DNA of 64,000 bases from Longimicrobium terrae (GTDB lineage Bacteria; Gemmatimonadota; Gemmatimonadetes; Longimicrobiales; Longimicrobiaceae). The notes beneath the pieces are model-generated. The model saw only the letters and a list, made by a program, of their open reading frames with translations. It ran no database searches and was not told where the DNA came from. Positions 7,229-15,855 of the stretch are shown piece by piece; the stretch's first letter is position 1, and every line of letters starts with the position of its first letter. The position numbers were made by a program, and so were the translations under genes. The stretch spans positions 620,001-684,000 of the forward strand of contig NZ_JACHIA010000001.1 in the NCBI RefSeq assembly GCF_014202995.1, written 5' to 3'.

Positions 7229-8509
7229 CACCGTGGGCGCGTACAGGTAGTCGCCCGCGAGCACCGCGCGCGCCGCCGAACCCCACGCCGCGGCGCGCAG
7301 CGCGGGAAGCCGGCCGAGCGATCCCGGGCCGAAGACCGTCCATCCATCCCGCCACGTGTACAGCTCCGCCCGCTGCACCCGCCGCTCGATCCCGGGCAGC
7401 GCGCGCGCCACGTCCGGAAGCAGCATGCGCGCGGCCGTCCCGGCGTCCGCGCCGTCCAGCCGCTCCGCCGCATGGGGCAGCGCGAACACCGTCAGCAGAC
7501 CCTTGCCGGGTGGAACCAGTCCGGCCACCTTGTTCTCCTGCACGCAGGCCGCCGCCGCCTCGCGCGACTCCCCGCCCGCGTACGACAGCCCGAACCACCG
7601 CACCCCCGCCGGACGGTCCAGCAGCAGCGCCAGCGTGGCCGCGGGCCTCACCCGCACCATGCCCAACGCTTGCACGGCGGTGGGTGTCAAGAATTTAGCA
7701 ATTTCCAGAGCCGCGGGCGCGGGCACCGCGACCACCACCGCGCCGAACACCTCTTCGCCCGCCGCCGTCCGGACGATCGCGCGCGTTTCGTCCGCCTGCA
7801 CGTCCAGCACCGGCTCGCCAAAACGCAGCACCGCGCCCAGGGAAGCCAGCCGCTCCGCCGCCGCCCGGCCCAGCCCGCCGATGCCGCCGCGCAGCGCCTG
7901 CACCTCCAGGCTCATCCCTTCGCGGGCCAGCGCGTGGTAGAAGCCGGCGCTGGCCTCGTCCGGCGCGCATCCGTACAGCGTGGCCAGCAGCGGCGCGGCG
8001 AGCAGGTCCACGAAGTCGCGGCCCAGCTCGCGCGCGCCCCACGCCGCCACCGATTCGCCGTCCAGTCCGGTGGCCGCGGCGCGCTCCAGGGCGCACAGGT
8101 CCAGCGAACCCGCGTGGCGCTGCAGAAACGGAAGGTACTGCGCGCCCATCCGCAGCTTGAGGGCGAGCGGAAGCGCGCCGGACGCCAGCATGCTGGACGT
8201 GGAGCCGTACACCACCTCGTGCGCACGCCCCTTTCGCCAGAGCGCGTCGCGCCCGGGCGAGCGCTGCAGCAGCCCGTCGGCCCCGCAGGCGCGCAGGACG
8301 CGGGCGAAGTTGGTGTAGGAAGCGCTCACCAGCTGGACGGCCGGATCCACCCGGAACCCGTCCACCTCGTGCGTGCAGGCGCGCCCGCCCGCGCCCGGGG
8401 CGGCGTCGTAGACCGTGACCGAGGCGCCGGCGGCGCGCAGGCGCAGGGCGGCGGCCAGCCCCGCGGGACCGGCGCCGACCACCGCGGCGGAGAAAGAAGA
8501 GCCGTTCAT
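7154..8509 (-). CDS. FAD-dependent amine oxidase / protoporphyrinogen-oxidase-like protein
   Basis: A 451-residue flavoprotein of the amine oxidase superfamily (COG1232-like). The N-terminus holds the Rossmann motif VVGAGPAGLAAALRLRAAG and the GG-doublet region ending in the FAD contact; the C-terminus has LAGDYLYAPTVEGAVTAGLDAA, the second FAD-binding segment. The motif order resembles HemY-type protoporphyrinogen oxidase and carotenoid desaturases, but neither substrate can be assigned and no heme or carotenoid genes are adjacent. It is divergent from tldD, with a 104-bp shared upstream gap. Its 3' end is repeated twice downstream. Confidence 0.8.
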   Translation of the reverse strand: MNGSSFSAAVVGAGPAGLAAALRLRAAGASVTVYDAAPGAGGRACTHEVDGFRVDPAVQLVSASYTNFARVLRACGADGLLQRSPGRDALWRKGRAHEVVYGSTSSMLASGALPLALKLRMGAQYLPFLQRHAGSLDLCALERAAATGLDGESVAAWGARELGRDFVDLLAAPLLATLYGCAPDEASAGFYHALAREGMSLEVQALRGGIGGLGRAAAERLASLGAVLRFGEPVLDVQADETRAIVRTAAGEEVFGAVVVAVPAPAALEIAKFLTPTAVQALGMVRVRPAATLALLLDRPAGVRWFGLSYAGGESREAAAACVQENKVAGLVPPGKGLLTVFALPHAAERLDGADAGTAARMLLPDVARALPGIERRVQRAELYTWRDGWTVFGPGSLGRLPALRAAAWGSAARAVLAGDYLYAPTVEGAVTAGLDAADRIVARFPEIRGA

Positions 8510-8613
8510 GGCTCGGCAGGAACCGCAACCCGCGCGCCGGAGCGCCGTTGCGGCGTACGAACGCCCGTTCTACCTTGCTCCTCCCCCAACCACACCTCCA
8601 TGACGGAGAACCC

Positions 8614-10230
8614 ATGAAGCGCAGAGAGTTCCTCCTGCACAGCGCGGCCGCCGGTGCCGCGCTGAGCGCGGGATCGGCAATCCTGCCCAGGCTCGCGGCG
8701 GCGGCGGCCCCCCGCGCGCCGATGGACCCGGCGGTGAGCCGGGAGCTGGCCATGCGCGCCCTGGACGCCGCCCGCAGCGCCGGAGCCAGCTACGCCGACT
8801 TCCGCATGTCCGGCGAGCGCTCGCAGGCGCTGGGTACGCGCGAGCGGCAGATCACCTTCTTCAACGACGCCGACAGCTTCGGCTTTGGCGTGCGCGTGCT
8901 TGCCAACGGCGCGTGGGGCTTCGCCGCCAGCCGCGAGACGACCCCCGACGAGGTGGTGCGCGTGGCCCGCCAGGCCGTGGCGCAGGCGCAGGCCAACGCC
9001 GCCGCCCGCCAGCGCCCGGTGGAGCTCGCCCCCACGGAGGCGTTCCCCGACGCCAAGTGGACGTCGCCCATCCAGACCGACCCCTTCAGCGTCCCCATCG
9101 AAGAAAAGGTCGACCTGCTGCTGCGGGCCAACGCCGAGGCCCTCAAGGTCAACGGCGCCCGCTTCGTCAACTCGGTGATGTTCTTCCTGAAGCTGGACAA
9201 GACCTTTGCGTCCACCGAGGGTTCGTACATCGAGCAGACGCTGTACCGGTCGTTTCCGCAGATGAGCATTACCGCGGTCAAGGAAGACTTCAGCGACTTC
9301 CAGACCCGCGACAGCAGCGACGTGGCGCCCCGCGGCCTGGGGTACGAGCACGTGCGCGACGCCAATCTGCCGGGCAACGCCGGGCGCTGGGCCGAGGAGG
9401 CCGTGCGCAAGCTGTCCGCCAAGGCCGTGGAGCCGGGCCGGTACGATCTGGTGCTGCTGCCGACGCACCTGTGGCTCACCATCCACGAGAGCATCGCGCA
9501 CCCCACCGAGCTGGACCGCATCATGGGGTTCGAGGCCAACTACGCCGGCACTTCGTTCATCTACCCCATCACGGACTTCCTGGGCAAGTTCCGCTACGGG
9601 CAGAACTTCATGAACATCCAGGGCGAGCGCACCTCCCCGGGCGGCCTGTCCAGCATCGGCTGGGACGACGAGGGGGTAAAGCCCGACGAGTTCCTGATCA
9701 TCAAGAACGGGGTGATCAACGACCTGCAGACCACCCGCGAGCAGGCCCCCTGGCTCAAGGACTGGTACGCGCAGAGCGGCAAGCCGGTGCGCAGCCACGG
9801 CAACAGCTACGCGCAGAGCTGGGACGCGGTGCAGTTCCAGCGCATGCCCAACGTGAACCTGATGCCGCACCCGGACCGCGACGTTTCGCTGGAAGAGCTG
9901 ATTTCCGGGGTGGAGAACGGCATCATGATCGACGGCGACGGCTCGTTCAGCATCGACCAGCAGCGCTACAACGCCCAGTTCGGCGGCCAGGTGTACAAGG
10001 AAATCCGCAACGGGCGCATCGTGGGCGACCTCAAGGACGTCGCCTACCAGATGCGCACGCCGGAGTTCTGGAACAGCATGGACCTCATCGGCGGAGAGAG
10101 CACGTACTTCGTGGGCGGTTCCTTCTTTGACGGCAAGGGACAGCCGTCCCAGGTCAACGCGGTTTCGCACGGCTCGCCCGCGGCGCGATTCCGCGGAGTC
10201 AACGTCATCAACACCGGTCGGAGGGCATGA
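8614..10230 (+). CDS. tldD: TldD-family metalloprotease with Tat-type signal
   Basis: A 538-residue member of the TldD/PmbA peptidase family (U62). The start at 8614 is chosen because it gives a twin-arginine export signal: MKRREFL, a hydrophobic stretch of about 20 residues and an alanine-rich cleavage region. The HExxxH metal site is HESIAH (H291) followed by E in PTELDRIMGFE. It overlaps the next gene, tldE, by four bases (ATGA), so the two are made together, as expected for a heterodimer. TldD/E acts in the cytoplasm in E. coli (microcin maturation, CcdA degradation). An exported TldD beside an apparently unexported TldE is odd. Confidence 0.9.
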   Translation: MKRREFLLHSAAAGAALSAGSAILPRLAAAAAPRAPMDPAVSRELAMRALDAARSAGASYADFRMSGERSQALGTRERQITFFNDADSFGFGVRVLANGAWGFAASRETTPDEVVRVARQAVAQAQANAAARQRPVELAPTEAFPDAKWTSPIQTDPFSVPIEEKVDLLLRANAEALKVNGARFVNSVMFFLKLDKTFASTEGSYIEQTLYRSFPQMSITAVKEDFSDFQTRDSSDVAPRGLGYEHVRDANLPGNAGRWAEEAVRKLSAKAVEPGRYDLVLLPTHLWLTIHESIAHPTELDRIMGFEANYAGTSFIYPITDFLGKFRYGQNFMNIQGERTSPGGLSSIGWDDEGVKPDEFLIIKNGVINDLQTTREQAPWLKDWYAQSGKPVRSHGNSYAQSWDAVQFQRMPNVNLMPHPDRDVSLEELISGVENGIMIDGDGSFSIDQQRYNAQFGGQVYKEIRNGRIVGDLKDVAYQMRTPEFWNSMDLIGGESTYFVGGSFFDGKGQPSQVNAVSHGSPAARFRGVNVINTGRRA

Positions 10231-11582
10231 GCATGGCCGAACCCCGTTACCTGTCGCGCGCCGATTCCGAGGCGCTCGCGCAGAAGATTCTTTCGTACAG
10301 CACCGCCGACGAGGCGCGCGTCAACCTGAACAGCCAGACCACCGGCAACACGCGCTTCGCCATGAACCAGGTGAGCACGTCGGGCGATGCGTACGACTCG
10401 TCCATCACCGTGAGTAGCGCGTTCGGCAAGAAGGTGGCGTCGGCCACCACCAACCGCCTGGACGACGAAGGGCTGCGCGCGGTGGTGCAGACCTCCGAGC
10501 GGCTGGCCCGCCTGGTGCCGGAAGACCCGGAGTACCTGGGCGAGCTGGGCGCGCAGACGTACGTGCCGGTGGAGCCGTACTTTGACAGCACGGCCAACAT
10601 GACGCCGGCGCAGCGCGCGCAGGCGGTGCGGCAGGTGGCCGAGCCGGCCGCGCGCCAGGGCATGCTGTCCACGGGCTTCCTGACGCACTACACGGGCTCG
10701 CAGGCGGTGGCCACCAAGCGCGGCCTGTTCGCCTACGCCCGCGGCACGGGCAGCAGCTTCACCACCACCGTGCGCACGCCGGACGGAACCGGCAGCGGCT
10801 GGGCCGGGGGCGGTGAGAACGACTGGTCCAAGATGAACATCGCCGAGCTGGGCGAGCGCGCCATCCGCAAGGCGGAGCTGTCGCGCAATCCCAAGGCGGT
10901 GGAGCCGGGCGAGTGGACGGTGATCCTGGAGCCGACGGCCGTGGCCAACCTGGTGAACCTGATGGTGTTCGGCATGCAGGCGCGCGGCGCCGACGAGGGC
11001 CGTTCGTTCTTCAGCAAGCAGGGCGGCGGCAACAAGATCGGTGAAAAGTTCCTGGATGAGCGGGTGAGCATCATCAGCGACCCGGCCGATCCGCGCACCG
11101 CCACCACGCCGTTCACGGGCGAGGGGCTGCCCAACAACCGCACCACGTGGGTGCAGAACGGCGTGCTCAAGAACCTGGTGTACGGCCGGTTCTGGGCGCA
11201 GAAGAACAACGTGCAGCCCACGGGCTTCCCGGGCGCGTACGCCATGTCCGGCGGCAACTCCAGCATCGAGGAGATGATCCGCAGCACGGAGCGCGGGCTG
11301 CTGGTGACGCGCCTGTGGTACATCCGCCCGGTGGACCCGCGCACGATCCTGTACACGGGCCTTACGCGCGACGGAACGTTCCTGATCGAGAACGGCCGCA
11401 TCACCAGCTCGGTCAAGAACCTGCGCTGGAACGAGTCGCCCATTTTCCTGCTCAACAACATCGACATGATGAGCGAGCCGGTGCGGGTGACGTCGTCGGA
11501 GGACGGCGACGGCGGTTCGGTGCTGGTGCCCGCCATCAAGGCGCGCGACTTCACCTTTACCTCGCTCTCCGACGCGGTCTGA
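10227..11582 (+). CDS. tldE: TldE/PmbA-family partner of TldD
   Basis: A 451-residue protein of the same fold as TldD but without the HExxxH metal motif, as expected for the non-catalytic TldE/PmbA subunit. It shows the family segments TNRLDDEGLRAVVQ, VEPGEWTVILEPTAVANL and RNLRWNESPIFLLNNID. A GGAGG ribosome site lies five bases before the ATG at 10227; a second ATG at 10233 is also usable. No signal peptide is visible. The four-base overlap with tldD suggests coupled translation. The pair is expected to form a heterodimeric protease. Confidence 0.9.
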   Translation: MSMAEPRYLSRADSEALAQKILSYSTADEARVNLNSQTTGNTRFAMNQVSTSGDAYDSSITVSSAFGKKVASATTNRLDDEGLRAVVQTSERLARLVPEDPEYLGELGAQTYVPVEPYFDSTANMTPAQRAQAVRQVAEPAARQGMLSTGFLTHYTGSQAVATKRGLFAYARGTGSSFTTTVRTPDGTGSGWAGGGENDWSKMNIAELGERAIRKAELSRNPKAVEPGEWTVILEPTAVANLVNLMVFGMQARGADEGRSFFSKQGGGNKIGEKFLDERVSIISDPADPRTATTPFTGEGLPNNRTTWVQNGVLKNLVYGRFWAQKNNVQPTGFPGAYAMSGGNSSIEEMIRSTERGLLVTRLWYIRPVDPRTILYTGLTRDGTFLIENGRITSSVKNLRWNESPIFLLNNIDMMSEPVRVTSSEDGDGGSVLVPAIKARDFTFTSLSDAV

Positions 11583-11626
11583 TTTCGCACGGTGGGTCGC
11601 AGGTGAGGGTGGATGGATGACGGAAA

Positions 11627-11664
11627 GCGGGCGGGTCGCCGGGAGGCGGCCCGCCCGTTTTTTT
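11627..11664 (+). terminator. Intrinsic terminator after tldE
   Basis: A GC-rich hairpin (GCGGGCGGG ... CCCGCCCG) followed by seven Ts at 11658-11664, 45 bp after the tldE stop codon. Confidence 0.92.
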
Positions 11665-11699
11665 CGGGCGATGACATTCGGCGCGGAGGGCGTAGTCCG

Positions 11700-11765
11700 G
11701 GGCGGCCCCCACCCGGGCTCGTACTACTCGCCCACCCTCCCCCAAAAAGACTGGGGGAGGGTTGT
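11700..11765 (+). repeat. Dispersed hairpin block F, copy 1
   Basis: GGCGGCCCCCACCCGGG followed by a hairpin CCCTCCCCCA-aaaagac-TGGGGGAGGG. The same block occurs at 17812-17880 and 29621-29688. The gap 11665-12336 contains only such blocks; I see no gene in it. Confidence 0.9.
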
Positions 11766-11825
11766 TGGCGGGCGGAGGGTTCGGCGCGGGGAGCGCAGAC
11801 CGGCGCGTGAGCGGGTTGTGTTGAG

Positions 11826-11898
11826 CGAATGAATCCGCCGCTCCAACAGCGCAAAGCCCCGACACCGGCCGCTGGCGCGTCCGGTTCGGGGCTTCAAC
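11826..11898 (+). repeat. Dispersed hairpin block C, copy 1
   Basis: GAATGAATCCGCCGCT, then AGCGCAAAGCCCCGACACCGG and CCGGTTCGGGGCTTCAAC. The outer arms pair AAGCCCCG with CGGGGCTT. Copies lie at 29747-29815 and 60418-60490. Confidence 0.9.
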
Positions 11899-11930
11899 TG
11901 CGTTTAGGGCTGACGACAGGGCCGCCAATG

Positions 11931-11991
11931 CAGTCCGCGGAGGCGGACTTCGTGTTGTTCGAGGCGCGGTTTCAACCGCCGGGCGAGAGCA
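11931..11991 (-). repeat. REP-like element, D form, copy 1
   Basis: An inverted core hairpin AGTCCGC-ggag-GCGGACT followed by TCGTGTTGTTCGAGGCG and CGGTTTCAACCGCCGGG. The same unit lies at 60521-60580. In both cases it follows block C by about 30 bp. Confidence 0.88.
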
Positions 11992-12124
11992 GCCGACGCG
12001 CACCGAACCATCCCTCCGCGCCGATCGGCTCCCCCTCTCCCGCGGAGCGGGTGGAGGGGGATGGGGGGAGGGGGCCCTCTCCGCACGCTCGGCACGCTCG
12101 GCACTAGGCGCAGCGCACGGCACT

Positions 12125-12190
12125 GGTGTGTGCTCCCTCTCCCACATCCGTTCGTGGGAGAGGGTCGTCGTGCGCAGCACGCGGGGTGAG
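12125..12190 (+). repeat. Dispersed hairpin block G, copy 2
   Basis: Nearly identical to 6280-6350 and 29844-29910; stem CCCTCTCCCAC/GTGGGAGAGGG. Confidence 0.9.
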
Positions 12191-12268
12191 GGCCCCAGCC
12201 CGCGGCCGCTCCCATGCCTGGTCTCCGCACCAGGATCCCCCCTCGACAATCCATCCTTCCGAAACGAA

Positions 12269-12308
12269 AGGAGGGCGAATGAGCGCCACTCAGCTCATTC
12301 GCCCTCCT
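12269..12308 (-). terminator. Perfect hairpin terminator after small ORF
   Basis: Arms of 16 bp at 12269-12284 and 12293-12308 with an 8-nt loop, followed on the minus strand by TTTCGTTTC. It lies 28 bp after the stop of the small gene 12337-12516. Confidence 0.8.
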
Positions 12309-12336
12309 CGCCTCAGGGGTGCCCCGCGGCCGGTTT

Positions 12337-12516
12337 TCAGGCCGCGCGCACGCCCGGCTTCCAGCGTCCGTACGGCAGCGACGGCGACGGGTTCACCTCG
12401 CCGCCCCACACGAATGCCACGCTGCGCGGAATGCGAAGAACCGGCAGCTCCGCCGCGGCGGCGCCGGGTATGTTTTCGGCCGGCGCGGAGCCGGACCGGG
12501 ACTCGTTCTGTGCCAT
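12337..12516 (-). CDS. Small unknown protein, 59 residues
   Basis: A 59-residue ORF starting at the ATG at 12516, with a CCGAGG ribosome site seven bases upstream and a strong terminator after the stop, which together argue that it is a real gene. The N-terminal third is polar and low-complexity (NESRSGSAPAENIPGAAAAE); the C-terminal part reads VLRIPRSVAFVWGGEVNPSP and ends basic (GRWKPGVRAA). No signal peptide, cysteines or known family are seen. The leader-plus-conserved-core look could suit a modified-peptide precursor, but no maturation enzyme is nearby, so I leave the function open. A longer start at 12546 lacks a ribosome site. Confidence 0.6.
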   Translation of the reverse strand: MAQNESRSGSAPAENIPGAAAAELPVLRIPRSVAFVWGGEVNPSPSLPYGRWKPGVRAA

Positions 12517-12630
12517 GGTACGTACCTCGGGATGGGTCACGCGCACAACCGTGCGCCGCGGGACCCGGGGGTGCAGGCGGCATGCCTGTGAAATGAGGAA
12601 CCTAAGCTAGCGGATTGCAGTCACTTACGG

Positions 12631-12658
12631 AAGCGGGCGCCCCGTGGGGCGCCCGCTT
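12631..12658 (-). terminator. Hairpin downstream of 126-residue ORF
   Basis: A perfect 13-bp stem (AAGCGGGCGCCCC / GGGGCGCCCGCTT) with a 2-nt loop, 31 bp after the minus-strand gene. No U-tract is seen on that strand. Confidence 0.55.
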
Positions 12659-12688
12659 GTGTGTCGTTGTGACTCCGGCCGTGCGTGT

Positions 12689-13069
12689 TCAACCGACACA
12701 GGCCAGGGCACCCGGACCTTCGCCGTACTCCGCCGCCGTGGCGGCCATGGGCGCCGTGCTCAGGGCAAAGCGCTCGGGGAGCGGAAAGGTGATCACCGAC
12801 GGCGCGGGCTCCTCCGCCTGGTGGTGCGCGCACCACGCCCGGTACCCCGGCAGCTTCAGCATGCGGAAGATGCGGCGGTCCATGGCGTTGCAGAGCAGGA
12901 TCTCCGTGAGCTGGTACTGCCCGTCCTTGTCCACGCGCAGCCCGGTCACCACCTCGTCGGCCAGCTGCAGCAGCTGCGAACGGGGAATGGTGTCCTTGAA
13001 TTCTTCAATCTGCTCCTCCACCCAGTCCACATAGGCGCGGCGCAGCGAACGAGACGATGTGGATTTCAT
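12689..13069 (-). CDS. Unknown protein, 126 residues
   Basis: A 126-residue protein beginning MKSTSSRSLRRAYVDWVEEQ. The first 80 residues are helical and charged and contain the segment LLCNAMDRRIFRMLKLPGYRAW; the last 40 are a loose tail. I do not recognise a family. No signal peptide or membrane helix is present, so it is probably cytoplasmic. It is flanked by the small 59-residue gene and the archaemetzincin gene, all on the minus strand but with gaps of 118 bp and 172 bp, so independent transcription is likely. Codon use is that of the host. Confidence 0.7.
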   Translation of the reverse strand: MKSTSSRSLRRAYVDWVEEQIEEFKDTIPRSQLLQLADEVVTGLRVDKDGQYQLTEILLCNAMDRRIFRMLKLPGYRAWCAHHQAEEPAPSVITFPLPERFALSTAPMAATAAEYGEGPGALACVG

Positions 13070-13186
13070 CGGATTTCTCTGACGCGCAAGAGCGGGATCA
13101 ACTTGCTGGGCAATGCGTTTGAGCAGACGTGACGCGTAATGACATGCATCGAATGTTCGGCAAGTTAGGAAGCGGTGCGGGCCGGG

Positions 13187-13786
13187 TCAAGACTCACGTA
13201 AGCCGCGCCATTTCAGCACAGCGCGGCAGTCATCGCAGAAACCGGCCTCCTTGCGGTCTGTATCAGCAATGTCGAAGGAAGCGTACATGACGCACGACGG
13301 CCGTCCGCAGTGGTCCGCGCCGGCCACGTGGGCAAGCTCGTGCAGCGCTTCCGTCAGCAGGCGCCCGCGCAGAACGTCAGGATCTGCTCCCGATCCCTGG
13401 CGCAGCGGCTCCAGCCCGATGGCGGCGCAGCAGCCGCCCACCTCCGCCTCGCCAAAGACGAGACCCACCTCCGGCGCGCAAAGGGCGGCATCGGCTATTG
13501 CCAGCCGCCACTGCCGCCTGCGGCTCCTTCCCCTGGCGCCGCCGCTGGCGATGAGCGCATCCAGCAGGGCGGAGGACGCGTACATTCCGCCATCCTGTTG
13601 CCAATCCAGCAGCAGTGGCAGCGGGTCGCCGATGCACCATTGCAGGCCGGCGCGCGCCTCCAGATCCGCCCCAAGTGTGTGCAGCAGTTCCACATCCACC
13701 GCGCCCGCGGGGATCAGGTGCACGGGAGGCGGATTGCGGGTGCGCGCCACGGATTCAGGGCCGGAGGAATAGTGCAGATTCCGCAA
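13187..13786 (-). CDS. Archaemetzincin-like zinc peptidase (M54)
   Basis: A 199-residue protein with the full archaemetzincin signature near the C-terminus: HELAHVAGADHC (zinc ligands H149, H153, H159; general base E150), then C165 followed by VMY (the Met-turn, CVM), and CDDC at 184-187. The four cysteines C160, C165, C184 and C187 bind the second, structural zinc in this family. Archaemetzincins are aminopeptidase-like metalloproteases common in archaea and vertebrates and patchy in bacteria. No signal peptide is seen. The N-terminal half is weakly conserved. The identification rests on motif spacing, which is a close match. Confidence 0.85.
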   Translation of the reverse strand: MRNLHYSSGPESVARTRNPPPVHLIPAGAVDVELLHTLGADLEARAGLQWCIGDPLPLLLDWQQDGGMYASSALLDALIASGGARGRSRRRQWRLAIADAALCAPEVGLVFGEAEVGGCCAAIGLEPLRQGSGADPDVLRGRLLTEALHELAHVAGADHCGRPSCVMYASFDIADTDRKEAGFCDDCRAVLKWRGLRES

Positions 13787-13930
13787 AAATCGCGGAGGCC
13801 AGGATCAACGTTCCCCTGATGCAAACCGCAGTCCGCAAAGGCGAAAAGCGGCAAAAAACCGAAAGTTCCGTCCGTGGCGGGAACCGCGCGGCCGGGTACG
13901 CATCATGGACGGAAAGCCAGGCGCGCTGGG

Positions 13931-13984
13931 GCGACTGAAGTCGCGGCAACAACGGCGCGAAGTCCGCCTGCGCGGACTGTGGGG
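13931..13984 (+). repeat. REP-like element, A form, copy 4
   Basis: Almost identical to copy 1 at 3096-3148. A B-form copy follows at 14196-14255 after an 18-bp tandem array. The gap 13787-14429 contains only repeats. Confidence 0.9.
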
Positions 13985-14025
13985 GACGCCCTTGTGTAGT
14001 CCGGCAAGCCCGGCGCGTCCGGCAC

Positions 14026-14169
14026 GTCCGCGAGGTCAGGCGGGTCCGCGAGGCGTGGGGCGTCCGCGAGGTCAGGCGGATCCGCGAGGCGTGGCGCCTC
14101 CGCGAGGTCAGGCACGTCCACGAGGCGTGGCGCCTCCGCGAGGTGTGGCGGGTCCGCGAGGCCGGGCAG
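14026..14169. repeat. 18-bp tandem repeat, eight units
   Basis: Eight units of the type GTCCGCGAGGTCAGGCGG alternating with GTCCGCGAGGCGTGGSGC fill the space between a REP-like A copy and a B copy. In the two other A-B pairs this space is about 40 bp, so the array is an expansion inside the composite element. The collagen-like translation on the plus strand (PRG repeats) has no start or ribosome site and is not called as a gene. Confidence 0.9.
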
Positions 14170-14195
14170 GGTCGGCAAGTTTCGCGCGGCCGCCC

Positions 14196-14258
14196 GTCCA
14201 GGAGCGAATGAATTCGCCGCTGGAAAAGCACGAAGTCCGCCTTCGCGGACTGCGACGG
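14196..14258 (+). repeat. REP-like element, B form, copy 2
   Basis: CCAGGAGCGAATGAATTCGCC, GCTGG, then the core hairpin AGTCCGC-cttc-GCGGACT, as at 3190-3252. Confidence 0.9.
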
Positions 14259-14339
14259 CGGACTTTCTCACGTGTCGAAACGCATCGGCGTGGCGGAAGC
14301 TCCCCCGCATCTGCCGCCACAGCCGCGCATCATCCCTCA

Positions 14340-14430
14340 GCAGAGCGCTTTCGCTGTTCTACTTTCGTACTCTCGTACCCTCGCACTTCCCTTCCCTCGC
14401 ACCCCGCACCCCGCACTCACGCACTTCCCC
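14340..14430. repeat. 8-bp microsatellite tract (reverse orientation)
   Basis: Degenerate TACTTTCG/CTCGTACC/CCGCACTCACGCACTTCC units of period about 8, reaching the stop codon of the response regulator gene. Same family as 2999-3046, 17698-17800 and 29955-30010. Confidence 0.7.
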
Positions 14431-15797
14431 TATCCTTCCATCCCGTACCGCTGCAGCTTCCGGTACAGCGTCGACGGGTCGATGCCCAGCACCTCGGCCG
14501 CGCGGGTCTTGTTGCCGCTCTCCGAAAACAGCACCCAGTGGATGTACGCCCGCTCCACGATCTCCAGCGTGGGGTTGGGCGGCAGGCTGGCCGACACCAG
14601 CGGCTGCGCGGTGCGCTGGGTAATGCGCGGCGGCAGGGTGGAAAGGGCGATCTCCTCCCCCCCCCCGGTCAGCACGGCGGCGCGCTCCAGCGCGTTCTCC
14701 AACTCGCGCACGTTGCCCGGCCAGTCGTACGTCTGCATGCTCGCCAGCGCGTCCGCGGCCACGCGCAGCGGCGGGCGGCCGCGGCTGTTGGTGAAGCGGC
14801 CGAGGAAGTAGTCGATCAGCAGCGGGATGTCGTCCTGGCGCTCGCGCAGGGGCGGCAGCTGCAGGGTGATGACGTTCAGACGGTAGAACAGGTCGCTGCG
14901 AAAGCTGCCGCGGCGGATCTCCTCGTCCAGGTCGCGGTTGGTGGCCGCCATGATCCGCACGTCGATCGGTATGGACTCCGTCGCGCCCACGGGGATGACC
15001 TCCCGCTCCTGCAGCGCGCGCAGCAGCTTCACCTGCAGCGCGGGCGACATCTCGCCCACCTCGTCCAGAAAGAAGCTGCCGCCCTTTGCCGCCACGAACA
15101 TCCCCTGCTTGTCGCGCACGGCGCCGGTGAACGAGCCGCGCACGTGGCCGAACAGCTCGCTTTCCAGCAGGTTCTCGGGCAGGGCGCCGCAGTTGATGGA
15201 GACGAACGGGCCGTCGCCGCGCTGCGAAATGGTGTGGATGTGCTTGGCCAGCACCTCCTTGCCCGTCCCCGACTCGCCGGTGATGAGCACGGTGCTGTCG
15301 CTGGGCGCCACCGTGTCCGCCGTCTTGAGCACGTCCAGAAAGCTCTTGCTCCGCCCGATGGGGCGCGAGGTATCGCTGCGGTCGCGGCGGCGGATTTCCG
15401 TCTTGAGCGCCTGGTTTTCGCGCTTCAGCTGCCGGCTTTCCGCCGCGCGCCGCACGATGGCGATCAGTTCGTCGTTGGCGAAGGGCTTCTGGATGTAGTA
15501 GAAGGCGCCCTCGTTCACCGCGCGCATGGCCGTCTGCAGCGAGGCCTGCGCGGTCATCAGGATGACGGGAAGGGAGGGGTCCATCTCCTTGGCCGCCATC
15601 AGCAGCTCCAGCCCGCCCTTGCCCGGCATGCGCACGTCGCTCAGCACCACGTCGGGGCGCACGTCCGCGATGCGGTCGATCCCCGCCTGGCCCCCGACAG
15701 CCGTTTCCACCTGAAAGCCTTCGCGCTTCAACAGGATGCGCAGGGTGTCGAGAATGGCGGTTTCGTCGTCGACGATCAGGATTTTCGGCTCGCTCAC
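14430..15797 (-). CDS. Sigma-54-dependent response regulator, NtrC/PilR type
   Basis: A 455-residue transcription activator. The GTG start at 15797 ([12 protein letters not shown]) is chosen because an AGAAGG site lies seven bases upstream and it begins exactly at the receiver domain. Receiver: acidic pair DDE at 10-12, phosphoacceptor D54 in LSDVRMPG, K104. AAA+ domain: Walker A GESGTGKE at 174-181 and the sigma-54 contact loop GSFTGA at 221-226 (A-to-S variant of GAFTGA). The C-terminus is a Fis-type HTH ([21 protein letters not shown]). It forms a two-component pair with the kinase encoded 58 bp upstream and should activate sigma-54 promoters; the targets are not visible here. Confidence 0.93.
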   Translation of the reverse strand: MSEPKILIVDDETAILDTLRILLKREGFQVETAVGGQAGIDRIADVRPDVVLSDVRMPGKGGLELLMAAKEMDPSLPVILMTAQASLQTAMRAVNEGAFYYIQKPFANDELIAIVRRAAESRQLKRENQALKTEIRRRDRSDTSRPIGRSKSFLDVLKTADTVAPSDSTVLITGESGTGKEVLAKHIHTISQRGDGPFVSINCGALPENLLESELFGHVRGSFTGAVRDKQGMFVAAKGGSFFLDEVGEMSPALQVKLLRALQEREVIPVGATESIPIDVRIMAATNRDLDEEIRRGSFRSDLFYRLNVITLQLPPLRERQDDIPLLIDYFLGRFTNSRGRPPLRVAADALASMQTYDWPGNVRELENALERAAVLTGGGEEIALSTLPPRITQRTAQPLVSASLPPNPTLEIVERAYIHWVLFSESGNKTRAAEVLGIDPSTLYRKLQRYGMEG

Positions 15798-15855
15798 GGC
15801 CCGACCTTCTGGATGAGTGATGATGATGCGCCGCGGCGGGGCGCCTTTCGCGTCG

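Noticed and set aside
14026-14169. Collagen-like PRG repeat protein from the 18-bp array
   Set aside because: No start codon, ribosome site or conserved flanks; the repeats belong to an intergenic composite element.
14020-14260. CRISPR array
   Set aside because: The 18-bp units are directly adjacent without spacers and no cas genes are in the window.
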